The translations under genes were made by a program, and so were the position numbers. Source: Bacteroidia bacterium (GTDB taxonomy: Bacteria; Bacteroidota; Bacteroidia; Bacteroidales; Dysgonomonadaceae). From it: a DNA stretch of 7,291 nucleotides. The stretch covers positions 1 through 7,291 of the forward strand of contig JAUNRY010000089.1 of NCBI GenBank assembly GCA_030539475.1. Reading direction: 5' to 3'. This document shows positions 6,758 through 7,291 of this stretch, piece after piece; position 1 is the first letter of the stretch, and the number at the start of each line of letters is the position of its first letter. The notes beneath the pieces are model-generated. The model had not been told where the DNA came from. It searched no databases and worked only from the letters and a program-made list of their open reading frames with translations.

Positions 6758-7258
6758 ATGGCAACAAATAACACCCTTATAGTTTATGCTTCTCGCCACG
6801 GAAATGTGGAGAGGTGCGCTCGGGAACTTTTCGATTTGCTCGACGGAAAAGTTGATATTTGCAACCTCAACGACAGAGAATTGTTTCCCGACGCATCAAC
6901 GTACGATTCCGTCATCATTGGCGGGTCTATTTATGAGGGCAAAATTCAGGAATCGGTTTCCGGCTTCTGCGATGTGAATCTCGAAATACTCACGAAAAAG
7001 CGTATCGGGCTTTTTATCAGCTGTTTGTATTCCGATAAAAAAGCACAGGCAGAATTGCAGGACGCTTTTCCTGCTGAACTGCTTAACATGGCTGTTGTTA
7101 GCGATTTTTTTGGAGGAGAAATAAATACGGCTCGGCTCTCTTTCCTGGAAAAAATTATCACCCACCGAATGTCTGAATCGGGAGAACTGGTATCGTTGAT
7201 TTCCCAGCAGAAAATAAGAGAATTTGCCAAAAAAATGAATCTTCCCAATGCGCTCTAA
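6758..7258 (+). CDS. Flavodoxin-domain protein, HemG-like
   Basis: This 166-residue single-domain protein has the flavodoxin fold. The first strand LIVYAS runs into a phosphate-binding loop SRHGNVERCA (12-21), where FMN phosphate would sit. The second block is YDSVIIGGSIYEGKI (49-63), typical of flavodoxin_5/HemG-type proteins, followed by the strand GLFISCLY (84-91) and FFGGEI (117-122). The loop departs from the classical TxTGxT pattern of electron-carrier flavodoxins but resembles HemG, the menaquinone-dependent protoporphyrinogen oxidase. HemG activity is possible but unproven, because many anaerobes carry such domains as uncharacterised flavoproteins. The gene follows pepD after a 40-bp gap with a T10 tract and no visible promoter, and its 3' end overlaps the next ORF by 11 bp. 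No signal or membrane segment is present, so it should be cytosolic. Confidence 0.85.
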   Translation: MATNNTLIVYASRHGNVERCARELFDLLDGKVDICNLNDRELFPDASTYDSVIIGGSIYEGKIQESVSGFCDVNLEILTKKRIGLFISCLYSDKKAQAELQDAFPAELLNMAVVSDFFGGEINTARLSFLEKIITHRMSESGELVSLISQQKIREFAKKMNLPNAL

Positions 7259-7291
7259 AAAACACATATTGCTCCCATTGGCGCTTCTGGC
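7248..7291 (+). CDS. Start of a probable exported or membrane protein (partial, 3' end outside window)
   Basis: An ATG at 7248, in a different frame from the flavodoxin and overlapping its last 11 bp, opens a frame that stays open to the window edge. The 14 complete codons read MRSKKHILLPLALL: a short basic n-region followed by a hydrophobic core, as in a signal peptide or a first membrane helix. A small overlap with the preceding gene is common within operons and supports co-transcription with the flavodoxin. The product cannot be identified from so few residues, and the call rests on this signature and the overlap. Confidence 0.45.
   Translation, partial: MRSKKHILLPLALL

Noticed and set aside
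6732..6818. 9-bp perfect inverted repeat (6732-6740 and 6810-6818) spanning the flavodoxin start codon.
   Set aside because: The arms are 69 bp apart and short, within chance expectation for a window this size, and no supporting structure was seen.
1..7291. Mobile element, CRISPR array, tRNA, rRNA or phage-defence system.
   Set aside because: No transposase or integrase motifs, regular spacer-repeat arrays, cloverleaf-like sequences or defence catalytic domains are visible. Only the 1-344 remnant hints at accessory DNA to the left.

Overview
The window looks like a chromosomal segment of a Bacteroidota bacterium, most likely order Bacteroidales. The protein versions fit this group: a NamZ/DUF1343 hydrolase, a 221-residue family I pyrophosphatase with an N-terminal extension, an M20 PepD dipeptidase and an AglD/LPG-synthase-type membrane protein. 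Start codons lack clear Shine-Dalgarno sequences, and two intergenic regions carry the Bacteroidota -7 promoter element TAnnTTTG. Species cannot be named from sequence alone.

Layout, left to right. (1) Positions 1-344 hold the tail of an unidentified coiled-coil reading frame. An in-frame TAA ends it, and the same frame then continues as the C-terminal winged-helix module typical of Fic-type or AlbA_2/RecG-like regulators. This looks like an eroded or interrupted accessory gene. (2) namZ (341-1495, +) is a secreted peptidoglycan exo-muramidase that starts in an ATGA overlap with that fragment. (3) A 127-bp intergenic region carries opposed arrays of a degenerate 7-bp repeat and a -7 promoter element for ppa (1623-2288, +). 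(4) Convergent to ppa, and separated from it by 17 bp, is a minus-strand pair transcribed ksgA/rsmA (3278-4084) then corA (2306-3250). (5) A 137-bp divergent region holds a good -7 element for ksgA. (6) A plus-strand run follows: a flippase-like/LPG-synthase-like membrane protein (4222-5250), pepD (5254-6717, 3 bp later), a HemG-like flavodoxin (6758-7258), and the first codons of a probable exported protein that overlaps the flavodoxin end (7248 to the window edge).

Most of this is housekeeping: pyrophosphate removal, 16S rRNA dimethylation, Mg2+ uptake, dipeptide hydrolysis and cell-wall recycling. I see no transposase, integrase, CRISPR array, tRNA or rRNA, and no convincing new multi-gene system. 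The points most worth a second look are the broken gene at the left edge, the 7-bp repeat array between namZ and ppa, the ksgA-corA pairing, and the overlapping exported ORF at the right edge.
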